Assembly (NCBI GenBank): GCA_026874595.1
Contig: CM049321.1
Span: 19,932,979 to 19,996,978 of the forward strand
Direction of reading: 5' to 3'
Length of the DNA: 64,000 nucleotides
Source of the DNA: Sipunculus nudus
Lineage: Eukaryota; Annelida; Sipuncula; Golfingiida; Sipunculidae
In this document: one piece after another, positions 47,419 through 57,800 of the stretch
How positions within the stretch are numbered: position 1 is the first letter of the stretch
Layout of the letters: every line of letters starts with the position of its first letter
Notes under the pieces: model-generated
What the model was told of the DNA's origin: nothing
Seen by the model: only the letters and a program-made list of their open reading frames with translations
Database searches by the model: none
Program-made: the position numbers and the translations under genes

Positions 47419-50400
47419 TTGTGTATTTTATTGCTAAATAAGGAAAGATTGCTTAAATTACATTAATTCTCTACCAACCATTTGTGACATGTAAAATTAT
47501 TGACCAAAATAGTGAGCATGTTAGGAGGATGGTCATGTTTTAGTGGTCTATGTGAAGTGGTTTTTCTCTGTTGTTAGAAATACATCTTGCATACTCATAA
47601 AAGTTGAGCCATTTAATCATCTTTCTTGGAAGATCAATGTTCTTGACATTTCTTGTCAAGCCACAGGTGGCACGAATGTGTTATGTTTATATTACCTGCC
47701 TGTAGAGTAGTAGAAGTCCATACCTGAGCTTGTCCAGTCATGTAAATGCAGACCCATAGACTATAAACTTGACTACCTTGTTACCTTGTTAACCTTTCAA
47801 CTTAAAAAGCACCTACATCAGTCTGAAAAAACAATAAAAATGCAAACTGCTATTTACCTTTTTGACAGTTACATATTATTTGCTTCTATTATTAATAGGT
47901 AAAATTTTGCTCCCTCTGTGTTCCTGCTTCATCCACCTAATATTACCATTAAGACTATTTTATCGTAGTTTTATATCTGTTGCCTACAAAAAAAGATACA
48001 AGCCCACTGTGAGCCCAGCAAGGGGTGCCCAGAACCAGTGCTGTTACATTTTGTTTTGACTGACAGCTCACTGGCCTGGCAGCCGTCATGCACAAAGGCC
48101 TGACATCCCACTCACATAGGGTCCCTTGTGCAAGCAGGTTGCCAGCAACGTATACACAGATATGATATAATAATGGTAATGTTATAATTGTTATAATGTT
48201 ATAATAGGACTGCCTTTGCAGAGGGAGCAAAATTCGACCTATTATTTAATTTCCTTATCTTGAACTAACTCCCTGTTAGACTGTTTGCATGAGCTAACTT
48301 TCTGCTGTACCCCTGTTTGTGCGAGTGTTTTCCAATGTCACATGTGACATGCTTCCAGCTGACCAATTAATATCAGTGGTATTGTTTATTAAGAATGTGA
48401 ATTGGATATCTCTTTGCTTCATGTATGGTACTATTCGTCCTTGGATTCTACCTGTGTACTATAAAAATACCTTTAGAATGAAATGTATAAAAAAAGTAAA
48501 AAAAAGTAAACTGCAAGAAAGGCATGTGTCATGTTTTCCTACTGCATCATTTCAAGAGGCAGTTTTCTTTTTCTCTGTCTGCATATTGTTTCAGTCTTGT
48601 TGTATCCCCAGACAAAGTCAGGATACTATGGTTTCATGACGGTCCCGCCGCTGCTGCCGCAGAAAAAACCTTGTGAGCGGGATAACTCGAAAAATATTTC
48701 ACATATCTTTTTCAAACTTTACATTTGTATAGATATAGGTAAGGGGACGAAGCCTATTTAAAATTGGGTCATGACCTATGCTAGGAGAGTGACCTTGACC
48801 TTGAATAGGTCCATTTTTGCTGAAAATAACACAAATTCTTAAATATCTCAAGTTAGCTTGCATGGACTGGTCCAAAAATCAAGGTGACCGAAGATCTTGG
48901 ATAGCCTTGTGATATACTGGAAACTGGTGGCACCACCTATTATTCTTTTCTTGTTTTTACGCCTTTTAATACCCCAAAAATTGCCACTTGACATTACTGT
49001 AAGCATTTTAAGTCAAAAACTAATGGACAGATTTCTTTCATATTATGCACATGTAGAGAGATGGGTTATGGGGTGAGGTCTATTTACATTTGGGTTATGA
49101 CCTTTACCATGAGAGTGGCCTTGACCTTTAATGTGTCCATATTTGGTGAAAATCACACACCTCTTATATCTCCAGTGTTGATAGCCATATGGATTTCAAA
49201 CGTGACTTATGTATGGCCCACCACTAAAGTAAGAACCCTATAGGTTCTAGGGTCATGAGGTCAAAGGTCAAGGTCACTGGACTCGCATCTTAAAAGATAC
49301 CGTGGATGTATTTTAAGCCAAACTTTCATCCCAGGTCTTCCATCTTGAATATTTAGCTCACTTGCCAATAGTGGATGATCCATATCAATTTTAGGGGTCA
49401 CTAGGACAAAGGTCAAGGCCACAGGAGCTATCTGTCAAAAAATTAGTTTCTGGATGATAATTCCTGCTTTTATTGATGTATTGATTTCAAACTTGACTTA
49501 TATATGTCCCATTGAAAAGGCAAGACTCCCAATTGATTTTTTTGTCATGAGGTCAAAGGTCAAGGTCACAGGACACATCTTTAAAAAGATTGTGGATGCA
49601 TTTTCAGCCAAACATTTCATCTCAGACCTTTCATCTTGCATATATAGTTCATCTGCCAATAGAGAAAGACCCCTATCAATTTTGAGGTCACAAGGTCAAA
49701 GGTGAAGGTCACAGGAGCCATCTGTCCAAAAATTAGTTTCTGGATGATAATTCCTGCTATTATTGATGTATGGATGTCAAACATGACTTGTATATGACCC
49801 ATTGGAAAAGCAAGACCAAAATTGATTTTGGGGTCATGAGGTCAAAGGTCAAGGTCACAGGACACATCTTTAATAAAAAGATGTGGATGCATTTTCAGCC
49901 AAACAATTCATCTCAGATCTTTCATCTTGCACATATAGTTCACCTGCCAAAAGTGGAAGACTCCTATCAATTTTGAATTTACAAGGTCAAAGGTGAAGGT
50001 CACAGGAGCCATCTGTCCAAAAATTAGTTTCTGGATGATAATTCCTGCTTTTTTGATGTATGGATTTCAAACTTGACTTGTATTTGTCCCATTGGAAAAG
50101 CAAGACCCGAATTGATTTTGGGGTCATGAGGTCAAAGGTCAGGGTCACAGGACACATCTTTAAAAAGATGTGGATGCATTTTCAGCAAAACATTTCATCT
50201 CAGATCTTTCATCTTGCACATATAATTCACCTGCCAAGAGAGAAAGAACCCTATCAATTATGAGGTCACAAGGTCAAAGGTGAAGGTCACAGGAGCCATC
50301 TGTCCAAAAATTAGTTTCTGGAAGATAATTCCTGCTTTTATTGATGTATAGATTTCAAACTTGACTTGTATATGTCCCATTGGAAAAGCAAGACCTGAAT

Positions 50401-53400
50401 TGATTTTAGGGTCATGAGGTCAAAGGTCAAGGTCACAGGACACATCTTTAAAAAGATTGTGGATGCATTTTCAGCCAAACATTTCATCTCAGACATTTCA
50501 TCTTGCACATACAGTTCCCCTGCCAATAGAGGAAGACGCCTGCCAATTTCTTGGATAGCCTTGTGATGTGCCAAAAGGTCGAGGTCACAGGACCAACATC
50601 TTCAAAAAGATTATGGATTGATAGATGGAAGAAACATAATAATTGCTTGCCAAGTGTCAGTATATGCTGCTAAAAATGGGGGCCTATTTTTAAAGGGGGG
50701 GGGGGGGGCCTTACTATTTCTGGGGATACTCTGGCACCTGCGGTGCCAAGAAATGTCTAGTTAAAATATGACCATCATAATGAGCTATGAGTGTTGAATT
50801 ATTATGGAATTCTGGTCTTTTAATTTGCAGGTGCAAGGAGAAAAAGTAGATTCTATTGAAGATAATATTGAGCAGGCACAAGACCATATTGAAAAGGGTA
50901 CCAGTCTATTACAAGAGGTAAGTTTGAGCAAAAGGCATACCAGTCCCCTGATATGTACCACAATTACTGAAAATCAGGAGATCTTCCATGAACACATATG
51001 AATTATGTAAATTATTATTGTATCCCCAGACAAAGACAGGGGATGCTATGGTTTTAGCACAGTCCCACCTATGCCACAAAAAAATCTTGTGAGTGAGATA
51101 ACTAAAAAATATTTCACGGATCTTTATTAAACTTTACATGTGTATAGATATTGGTGAGAGGAGAAAGCCTCATCAAAATGGGGTCATGAACTTTACTAGG
51201 AGAATGACCTTGACCTTGAATAGGTCCATTTCTGTTGAAAACCACACAAAATCTTAAATATCTCAAGAAAGCTTGCAGTGGATTGGTCCAAATATCAAGG
51301 TGGCCAAAGATCTTGGATAGCCTTATGTATGGCCCACCACCAAAGTAAGAACCCTATAGATTTTAGGGTCATAAGGTCAAAGGTTAAGGTCACAAGACTG
51401 ACATCTTCAAATATTGTGAATGCATTTTGAGCCAAACATATTTCATCCGAGACCTTCCATCTTGCACGTATAGCTCGCATCCCAATAGGATCACTATCAA
51501 TGTTGGGCTCACAAGATCAAAGGTGAAGGTCAAAATCACAGGACTGACATCTTTAAACAGATTTTGGATGCATTTTAAGCAATACTTTTCATCCCAAACC
51601 TTATATCTTGCAAATATCTTAAAAAAAATATCTTAATATCTTAACAATAGTCTTAATTTTTATTAGTCAGTTCAGTTATAACCATGGTATTATGAATGTT
51701 TTCAGTTCATTCAGAGGTGGTTCTAATAGACAGGTGGTCTGATTAGATAGGTGATCTTTCAGATAGGTTCCATTGTACATCCAAAAACTTTGATGTGAGA
51801 ATTTTTAGCAAACCTGTGAACTTGTGTGCAATGGTGTGACATTGTCTGGGGTCTGTACATTAACCCATACCCTCTCAAAAATGGCAAGAGCTTGCATTTC
51901 CATATTTTGTGCAAAAAATCAGTCATCTAAAAAAAACTAGATCAGATTGGGCTTATTTTTATGCTAGTGCACTGAATTAGATTTTATAGGGAATAAACTA
52001 AAAAAAAACCTTTAAAATCTTCTTCTCCAAATCAGTCCAGCCAAATTGTTCAGTATTTCACAGAAATAATCTCAGAAACAAGCTCTCTAAAATTTGTTTG
52101 AATGGTTCCAGTTCGGTAATTTTTAGCCGAGTTACAGGAAGCTGAACTTAGTTATCTGGCAAAAAATAAGAAAGGCTGGAGCTATCATCTCCAAATTGTA
52201 TGCAAATGTTGGCCACATGAGTCACATATGAGATTGAGATATTGGTGGCGCCACCTGCATTGACCCTTTAATTTATACATAACCTCCATATCCCACAAAT
52301 GTTCCATGTTTCAGGCTGCCAAGTGGAAATCAGCAATATACCCCATGGCTGGAGCGTTGCTGGGTGCTGCTGTGGGAGGGCCTGTAGGTCTGCTGGCAGG
52401 GTTAAAAATTGGTGCTGCTACTGCTGTAGGGGGAGGAATCACTGGTGAGTTCACATACTTTAACTGGATATATTAATTGCAAAGTTAATGGTTAAACCAT
52501 GGCCTGTATCTTTTATATGAGCTATGTTTCCGTGTATGCAGCAGGGGAAGCGTAAGCATGCACAAGAAAACAATTTTTTTAATCGTTCTGGGTGGTGGTT
52601 CAGAGGCCTGAAAAGTGGTATTAATGATGGAATTCCTTAAAATGATGTTGTGAAGGGAGGGCATCCCTTTGTTATGCCCATGTGTTAACAGCAGTTGTCT
52701 AAAGCAAAGCCAATATGTTGAATTAAGAGGCAGATTCTGTTAAGTGATAGTAATGGGAAAGATTGGTGGAATTTATTAGATAAAAAGCATGAATGTAAAT
52801 ACCATGCCATGTCTCATTATAACAAGGATGCTGAAATGATTAGCAATACATGGCAAATAATAATGTACAATAACTTTAAATACATCCAGTGACATATTCT
52901 GTATTTTCAGCTTATTACTTATTAGAACATGCCTTTAATTCTAGAATATTCACTTTTTAGCAAACCTGTGAGCTTATGCGATGGCGCGGCGTCGTCTGTC
53001 CGCTGTCCAGTGCGCAGTCCGCTGTCCAGGGCTGGCCATCCAACATCTATGGCTGTAAGTCAGAAACTGTCGGAGCTAGCAGCTCCAAATTACATGTAAG
53101 AATTAGTCACATGTGAAACTTGGTGCCCTAGAGCTTATTATTGGGTATCTGCAATAATTTAGATTTTATAGAGAAAAAGCTTAAAAACCTTTTAAAATCT
53201 TCTTCTCCGAAACTGTCCAGCCAAATTGTCCAATATTTCACATAAATGTTCCCTGGAACAATCTCTCTCAAGTTTGTTCCGATGGTTCCAGTTCAGTGAT
53301 TTTTGGTTGAGTTACAGGAGGTTGAACTTAGTCATCTGTCCAAAAAAGCACACTAAAATTAAAATCTCAGAAATGCCTGGAGCTATCATCACCAAATTTT

Positions 53401-54890
53401 ATGCCAATGATTGTCATATAAGATATAATTGAAATCAAGGTATTGTTGTTGCCACCTACACTGATCTGTTTTTTACAAGCGAAAATGTAATTTTAGACTC
53501 TTCTAGCTTATACACTGTTTTATGATGAAACTGTTAAGCTGATTGGTTTAAACTTTACAAGAATTATTCTATGGTAGGGTTCTGTCAGTTTATAAGAATA
53601 GATTGGGGAAATGCAGCTTTGAAAAAGCAGTGTAGCCAATTGAAAAAGGCTTCCTGTGTTTGAAAACAGATTTGACAACATGCCCAGTTTCAGCAGCCAA
53701 GTCAAGAGGTCACTCAGTACAACCAGGTCGGGTCCAGACATCACCATGGCAAATGACCTGGCTCTGTCTGGTGTCTAGACAAGGTGTCAAGATGTCTAGA
53801 CACAGCGTCTAGACGTCTAGACACATCGTCTAGATGCAGAATGCCCATATTAGAACTATTGGAACTATATCTTTCAACTGTTTGTAAAAACCTGGGAGCT
53901 TATGCAGTGGTGTTGCATCGTCAGTCGTCCGTTGTCAGTCATAGCTATCTCAAAAAAGGCAGGAGCTAGCATCACCAAGTTTTTTGCAAAAAAATTTGTC
54001 ATCTAAAAATTCTATCGGATTTTGCTTATTTCTTGGCTAACTGCATTTTCTTAGATTTTATAGGGAAGAAGCTAAAAAAACATTAAAAAATGTTCTTCTC
54101 CGAAACCATGCTGCCAATTTGTCTGTTCATCTGTCCAAATAATCCATCCTGGCAAAAAAGAACATATCTAAAATATCCTGACTGATACATCCTAGTTTTA
54201 AAATGTCCTAGTCCGAAACTTGCAGGTCGGAAACGTCCATTTTGCTGAAATCATAATGAACAAGGTAGACTCAATATTAAATTTTAAAAATAAACCTCGA
54301 TTCATACTCCCAAACTTTGCACAGGCTGCATTAGGCCTATAGGCCTCGTTTAAATAATACAAAATTCACTGAATTAAAACCAGCATTTCTGTAATGTACA
54401 TAATTGTGCAATGAAGACTAGAAATTGTGTGTCCCATCTGTTGTATGGATAGACCCAATAAAACTGTTCGCAAGACATGTTCATAGGCACTTTCATGCTT
54501 TATGTTAGATTTAGGACAGTACAGTAAATACCTTGGTCAGGTTTTGCTGATTCCTTACAAAAAATTCAGTAGTTACATTACAGCAGTCTGGGGCCAGGTG
54601 CTAATATCTCTACTTGTACTTGTACTCAGGTACCTTAAGCGGAGTACCTGTATCTGTGCCTGGAAGTCATTAGTAGGAAGTACCTATACCTAAACCTGAG
54701 GCTTAAGTCTCTATATCTTGTATTATGTACTTCATTGGTGTTTTGCACATTTATATTTTTATTTTTTTCAGGTTTCACAGTGGGAAAGGTTGCCAAGAAA
54801 CTAGGAACTCGTCACATAGATGATCACGAGAAAACAGAAATGATGCCTGTCAAAAGGTCAAGGTCAAAATCACTACCCGATATTAAATAA
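40996..54890 (+). CDS. STX17: Syntaxin-17, seven coding exons, 343 aa
   Basis: Exons are 40996-41139, 41980-42232, 44221-44468, 46997-47047, 50831-50917, 52315-52444 and 54772-54890. All introns are GT-AG, with phases 0,1,0,0,0,1. Syntaxin-17 is the Qa-SNARE that moves to closed autophagosomes and, with SNAP29 and VAMP8-type partners, drives fusion with lysosomes; it also acts at ER-mitochondria contacts. Seen here: an N-terminal Habc-like region (1-130, start RVEPVIQRF), a variable linker (133-215), a SNARE motif (about 216-262) with zero-layer Gln at Q234, then the family's double-membrane hairpin. TM1 (268-291) has a perfect glycine zipper G274/G278/G282/G286/G290; K292 breaks it from Gly-rich TM2 (293-309). 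The tail is basic and ends SKSLPDIK, resembling the vertebrate SCPDL tail. It is about 40 residues longer than human (302 aa), mostly in the linker. The start ATG at 40996 is the first in frame; initiation on a more upstream exon is possible. Introns are full of transposons. Confidence 0.93.
41200..41345 (+). repeat. Short dispersed repeat in STX17 intron 1
   Basis: Contains GATGGGACGCTAGTCCATCG followed by CAGGTTACC, a motif I recall as widely dispersed in mollusc and other animal genomes as part of short interspersed elements. Boundaries are approximate, and only one copy lies in this window. Confidence 0.4.
41980..42232 (+). CDS. STX17: STX17 coding exon 2
   Basis: Acceptor ctatcag and donor AAAG|gtaaag; 84 codons plus one base. 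It encodes the remaining Habc-like helices ([20 protein letters not shown]) and the start of the linker. The match to INAGRTVQQLRSNIREIE of the human protein is what identifies the gene at this end. Confidence 0.9.
42487..42996. mobile_element. MITE, TACAGTAAAACCTCG family, in STX17 intron 2
   Basis: Left AGAGTAAAATCTCGAAATTA and right (complement) AAAACTTGCTAACAACCACC, both followed by ACGACCACC-type sequence. The right part (gaggtggtcgctttactgag) matches 9040-9218 and 17480-17690. Confidence 0.55.
43785..43990 (+). mobile_element. tRNA-derived SINE in STX17 intron 2
   Basis: Box B GGTTCGATCCC (43841-43851) is perfect; an A-box-like TGGACAGTCAAGG lies at 43794-43806. The body has TTTTCTCCAGGATTTCCTCC, a shortened form of the conserved TTTTCTCC...TTTCCTCC core found in many invertebrate SINEs. 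Confidence 0.6.
44221..44468 (+). CDS. STX17: STX17 coding exon 3 (linker)
   Basis: Acceptor ttttttgtacag, donor TCT|gtgagt; two bases plus 82 codons. It encodes a Ser/Thr/Gln-rich low-complexity linker ending [19 protein letters not shown]. This is the least conserved part of the family and accounts for the extra length compared with vertebrates. The frame is open and the phase fits both neighbours. Confidence 0.82.
44611..45099 (+). repeat. Dispersed repeat in STX17 intron 3, copy 1
   Basis: Starts ACACCCATCAACGGGCATAA and ends TATTATGCACGTTTGCGGTG plus CTCTTGTTC. The whole length is collinear with 46047-46581 (ttaacttttagtgtcacc, gcatatttaataaggtc, aggcaccttggtgacttacc). Its 3' end is the same as that of the minus-strand element at 28554. 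Confidence 0.7.
45098..45376. mobile_element. MITE, same family, in STX17 intron 3
   Basis: Left TCAGTGAGCTACTCTGGCAT, right complement GCTCTGGCGTCTATTTTTAA. Contains gggtcaggtttatatggc and tttgactggtcaaatt as in the 22.8-kb copy. It abuts the 3' end of another repeat (44611-45099), sharing its last two bases. Confidence 0.7.
46047..46581 (+). repeat. Dispersed repeat in STX17 intron 3, copy 2
   Basis: Same family and orientation as 44611-45099; starts ACGCCCATCATATGATGAGA (containing the palindrome CATCATATGATG) and ends TATTATGCACATTTGCATTG. Two direct copies 1.4 kb apart in one intron could recombine. Confidence 0.7.
46997..47047 (+). CDS. STX17: STX17 coding exon 4 (SNARE motif, first half)
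   Basis: A 51-base exon with acceptor ttttgcttgcag and donor ACT|gtaagt. Its 17 codons ([17 protein letters not shown]) align with the N-terminal half of the SNARE motif. It is too short to stand out as an ORF and was found by phase and homology. Confidence 0.85.
47208..47416. repeat. (AT)n and (GATA)n microsatellites in STX17 intron 4
   Basis: (AT) 47208-47239, (GATA) about 47239-47268, (AT) 47289-47303 and 47331-47416. The segment 'gatagttgt-agagctgactcat' occurs twice, between the tracts. Confidence 0.95.
48601..50760 (+). mobile_element. Helentron/HINE-like element, copy B, in STX17 intron 4
   Basis: Starts TGTATCCCCAGACAAAGTC after a T and ends with the perfect stem-loop GGCACC-TGC-GGTGCC (50733-50747), nine bases, then CTAG (50757-50760) followed by T. 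The subterminal CTGGGGATAC at 50720-50729 is inverted relative to the 5' end. Same order of parts as copy A on the opposite strand: GC-rich 5' block (48640-48680), unique section with GGTGGCACCACC (48925-48936), 289-bp units, G run (50697-50708), 3' hairpin. Two full-length copies sharing both ends define the boundaries. It ends 70 bases before STX17 exon 5. Confidence 0.8.
49240..50560 (+). repeat. 289-bp tandem array in copy B with nuclear-receptor half-sites
   Basis: The string gaggtcaaaggtcaaggtc recurs at about 49257, 49550, 49838, 50126 (one change) and 50416, again about 289 bases apart. It is DR1 plus DR0 of AGGTCA, preceded by GGGTCA at two bases. A second cluster per unit reads AAGGTCAAAGGTGAAGGTCA. 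About five units, inverted relative to the array at 3.0-4.6 kb. Confidence 0.85.
50831..50917 (+). CDS. STX17: STX17 coding exon 5 (SNARE motif, second half)
   Basis: Acceptor taatttgcag, donor GAG|gtaagt; 29 codons beginning [15 protein letters not shown]. The Q in VQGEKVDSI is the zero-layer glutamine (Q234), keeping the protein a Q-SNARE. It lies only 70 bases past the 3' end of a 2.2-kb tandem-repeat transposon and 101 bases before another copy. Confidence 0.92.
51019..51630 (+). mobile_element. Helentron/HINE-like element, copy C, 3'-truncated, in STX17 intron 5
   Basis: Begins TGTATCCCCAGACAAAGAC after a T, with the inner GGGGATGC forming a near-perfect hairpin with GTATCCCC. The 5' block matches copies A and B (ATCTTGTGAGTGAGATAACT, AATATTTCAC, CTTGACCTTGAATAGGTCC). 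Only about one and a half diverged 289-bp units follow. No 3' hairpin or CTAG is seen, so the element ends in decayed sequence near 51630. Confidence 0.65.
51802..52275 (+). repeat. Dispersed repeat, AGCAAACCTGTGAGCTT family, copy 1
   Basis: Starts TTTTTAGCAAACCTGTGAAC; body holds 'atcttcttctccaaatcagtc' and 'ggttccagttcggtaattttt'; ends with the palindrome GGTGGCGCCACC (52248-52259). Collinear with 52953-53480. In STX17 intron 5. Confidence 0.6.
52315..52444 (+). CDS. STX17: STX17 coding exon 6 (membrane hairpin)
   Basis: Acceptor ccatgtttcag, donor ACTG|gtgagt. It encodes [20 protein letters not shown] and the rest of the paired membrane segments with GxxxGxxxGxxxGxxxG spacing, then the Gly-rich second segment. 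This glycine-zipper hairpin is diagnostic of syntaxin-17 within the syntaxins. Confidence 0.93.
52953..53480 (+). repeat. Dispersed repeat, AGCAAACCTGTGAGCTT family, copy 2
   Basis: Starts CTTTTTAGCAAACCTGTGAG, followed by the CpG-rich GCGATGGCGCGGCGTCGTC and GTCCGCTGTCC repeats. Ends near 'gttgttgccacctacactga', the degraded counterpart of the palindromic end of copy 1. In STX17 intron 6. Confidence 0.6.
53773..53835. repeat. Cluster of GTCTAGAC palindromes
   Basis: GTCTAGAC at 53773-53780, 53794-53801, 53807-53814 and 53815-53822, and GTCTAGAT at 53828-53835, all in 63 bases of STX17 intron 6. Spacing is irregular (13, 5, 0 and 5 bases between sites), so it is not a simple tandem repeat. 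Confidence 0.7.
53883..54130 (+). repeat. Dispersed repeat, AGCAAACCTGTGAGCTT family, partial copy 3
   Basis: GTAAAAACCTGGGAGCTTAT followed by 'catcgtcagtcgtccgttgtc' and 'ttctccgaaacca' in the same order as the other copies. No 3' end. In STX17 intron 6. Confidence 0.5.
54772..54890 (+). CDS. STX17: STX17 coding exon 7 and stop
   Basis: Acceptor tatttttttcag; completes the Gly codon split after exon 6 and reads [11 protein letters not shown], then a charged cytosolic tail ending [10 protein letters not shown] and TAA (54888-54890). The 3' UTR end is not resolved: AATAAA hexamers occur at 56376 and near 57530 and 58890, and the AT-rich sequence gives no clear choice. Confidence 0.9.
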
Positions 54891-57800
54891 AATTGTCATT
54901 CAGGTTATATACTTCTAACCATAAATATATGCACCATAGTAAATTTTTTACACAAATATTAAATCAAAACTGTGAGAACTGGTAGGTACATATAAGAATC
55001 GTTCACTTAGGCCCTCATCATATGAACCATTTCATTGGTTTACAGATTATTTATGACATTGTCATCGCATTGATATGTATTATGGGCCAGAAAGTTGCCT
55101 AAGGTGTTATTTGGGCTTACACATTTGGAGCCAAAGTCACTGCTCATAAACGCAAACACCATCATGAGTTAAATCTTTTAGGGTAGTATATGCTTTAGCT
55201 GTTTATAGGTATTCTGTCTGTATATGGGTTATAAGATCTTGTCACTTAAATAATTTTGGCACAGGTTATCTAATTTTCAGATACTTTCTATTTGTTGTAC
55301 TGTGACATATGTTACAAATCTGTTGTCTTTGGCCTTGATGACTTAAAGTAGGACCATGACATGTCGATTATGCGATTTGTAGTCCAGCTGTTAAATTTCG
55401 ATACAATGTAGTATACTTACTACAGCACACAGGGTATATGTTATAGACCAAAAGGCTTTCATTGTGTGATTTATGTCATTATGCCAATTTTATTTGATTA
55501 TATCAGTGGTTTGTCACTTGCTTACATTATTGAGTAAAGCAATTGCATTTTTGCGTAATCAGTGATTAATGATTATGTATACAAATCCAAAGAAGTCATG
55601 CTATACCTTTAAAATATTCTTATTCTGTCAGAGATATAAGAAAGACATTACACAAAACAGGGAACAGCATTAAAACTTGACATTTTGCGATGAATAAGTG
55701 TCAACAACCCCACAATAACCCTGACATTTCAGCATGATGTACAAGTTAGTCTGAATTTACCCGGTCAATATTGTCGGTATAATTCCACACAGCATATTTC
55801 ATAGATATAGATAATACATAAAATATTCAGTGAACCATCAATCATCAGTCGTTTTTTATCTTTAAATCATCGACTATGATTTCAAAACTGATTCCTACCA
55901 CTAGTATATATCCTTACAACTAGGCCAAGGTAAGTGAACTTGTTTATATCCAGGTATCCACTATCACCCATCACACACAGGTAAACAAAGGTAACAACTC
56001 AAGTTTGACTTATATGTCAATACAGTAAATAAAAGTAAATATCCTTTCAAGCAGCATACTTTGTAGTTTAGTTATGTAGGGCACTGATATAAGACAAATA
56101 TAAAAACAACAATACCAGTATAATCTTGTGATAGGATATGTCAAAATATATGAAATGTGTTGAAGTAGGTTGGGGGATTGGGAGGAGGATGGAAAGTTGA
56201 AAATCTAGTCTTAAGTAGTTCATAGGTTACCGATGGATAGGCTGATATATTCTTATTATTGATTGGGTGAGAGCTGGCCAATAGGGAAAGATGTAACACA
56301 ATGAATGTCTATGCTGGTGTCAACAGAAGATGTAACTAGATTTAAGATGAGTTGGAAGCAAGTCTTGGATTTTGGAATAAACATTTTCAAGGCTTTGAGC
56401 TATGAAACATTATTAATTGTAATCAAAATAGGGTATGTTTTATATTCAAAACATTTCCTTAAATTTAAGTAGCGGTTAATTTAGCCACAGGCAAGCCAGC
56501 TTGTATATATATTGCCTAGCCAAAAGTAGCACATGTTATATTATGTACCAACCAGTTCACAAACACTACATGGGGAAAATTAGCATTTATAAATCTCAAA
56601 AGAAGTGGGACTGACACAGTTATTAATAAACAATGCAAGATGTTAACATTGAACTAGACATAAATATACTCGGTAAAACATAATGTTATTTGCACATCAC
56701 CACCTTTTCATTAAATGTAGTACACCTGGCTGTAAAGTTCCTTCACTTCCACAACTTCATGCATTTTATTTGTTTTGAATACTTGACTGAGGTAATGTGA
56801 TATGAAAAAGAAAGTTAATGGCTCAAACAAAGTCCACAGTGCATGATTTTTTTTTATGTGATAAGGTGATAAGGGTAATATAGTAATTTTAAGCAGTTTA
56901 TACTACAGTTGGAACATACCTTGTGTGGTCTGCCTGAAGTGTCAGTTATAAAGGGATGCCCATAATATAGAGGTGCTGAAATAGAGAGTGGCCCATAATG
57001 CAGGTGTTTATAGGGAGAGGTTTTCCTGTATTTACATTTTATGGCCTCTGCAAACAAATTAGGACCCATTTGTTGAGTGGCACCATTGTCATTTATAACA
57101 TTGGTTGTTGTACATGATTTGGTTATGGTATATTTTACATATTTGTGTAGTTAAAAGGAACTTGGGCTAAAACTACTTTGCTGTAGTACATGTTTCACAT
57201 TTCAGTGTGGTACTGGCTTTAAACATCTCGGTCTCATTTTACATAAATTTGCTAAGATCTCTTGCATTCTTATAATAATTCTTAACTTTTGGGCAGTGTT
57301 TTTATTTTAATAACAGAGTAAAGAGGGAAAAATCTGGTTTTTATTTTTCATTGTTTGTCAGTTTATGATTACATAATACATATATATAATGTGATATTCC
57401 AGCTCAGTTTTATAATGATATAATACCCTCATGAACTAGAGAAATGGCATACCATGACAATTTTGTTGTTTATTTTTACAAGTATATGTATGTTCTGTTC
57501 AAAAGAGACTTAAAATTATTATTTTTTCTTCAAAGAATAAAGGAACAGTATATTATATTAAAATATATGTTATGCATGTTTGACTAGAATATGAGAATCT
57601 TCTAAAAAAAGATGTATCATATGCTGGGTTTTATTACATTTGGGTCCTTATACAGTTAGGAATAATAATTTAACAAGAATATGAGAATATTCTGAAAAAG
57701 GATGTATCATATGCTGGGTTTTATTACATTTCGGTACTTATATAGTTGGAAATAATATTTAACCCTATTATTTATAGCAATATCTAAGAGTGATAATAAA

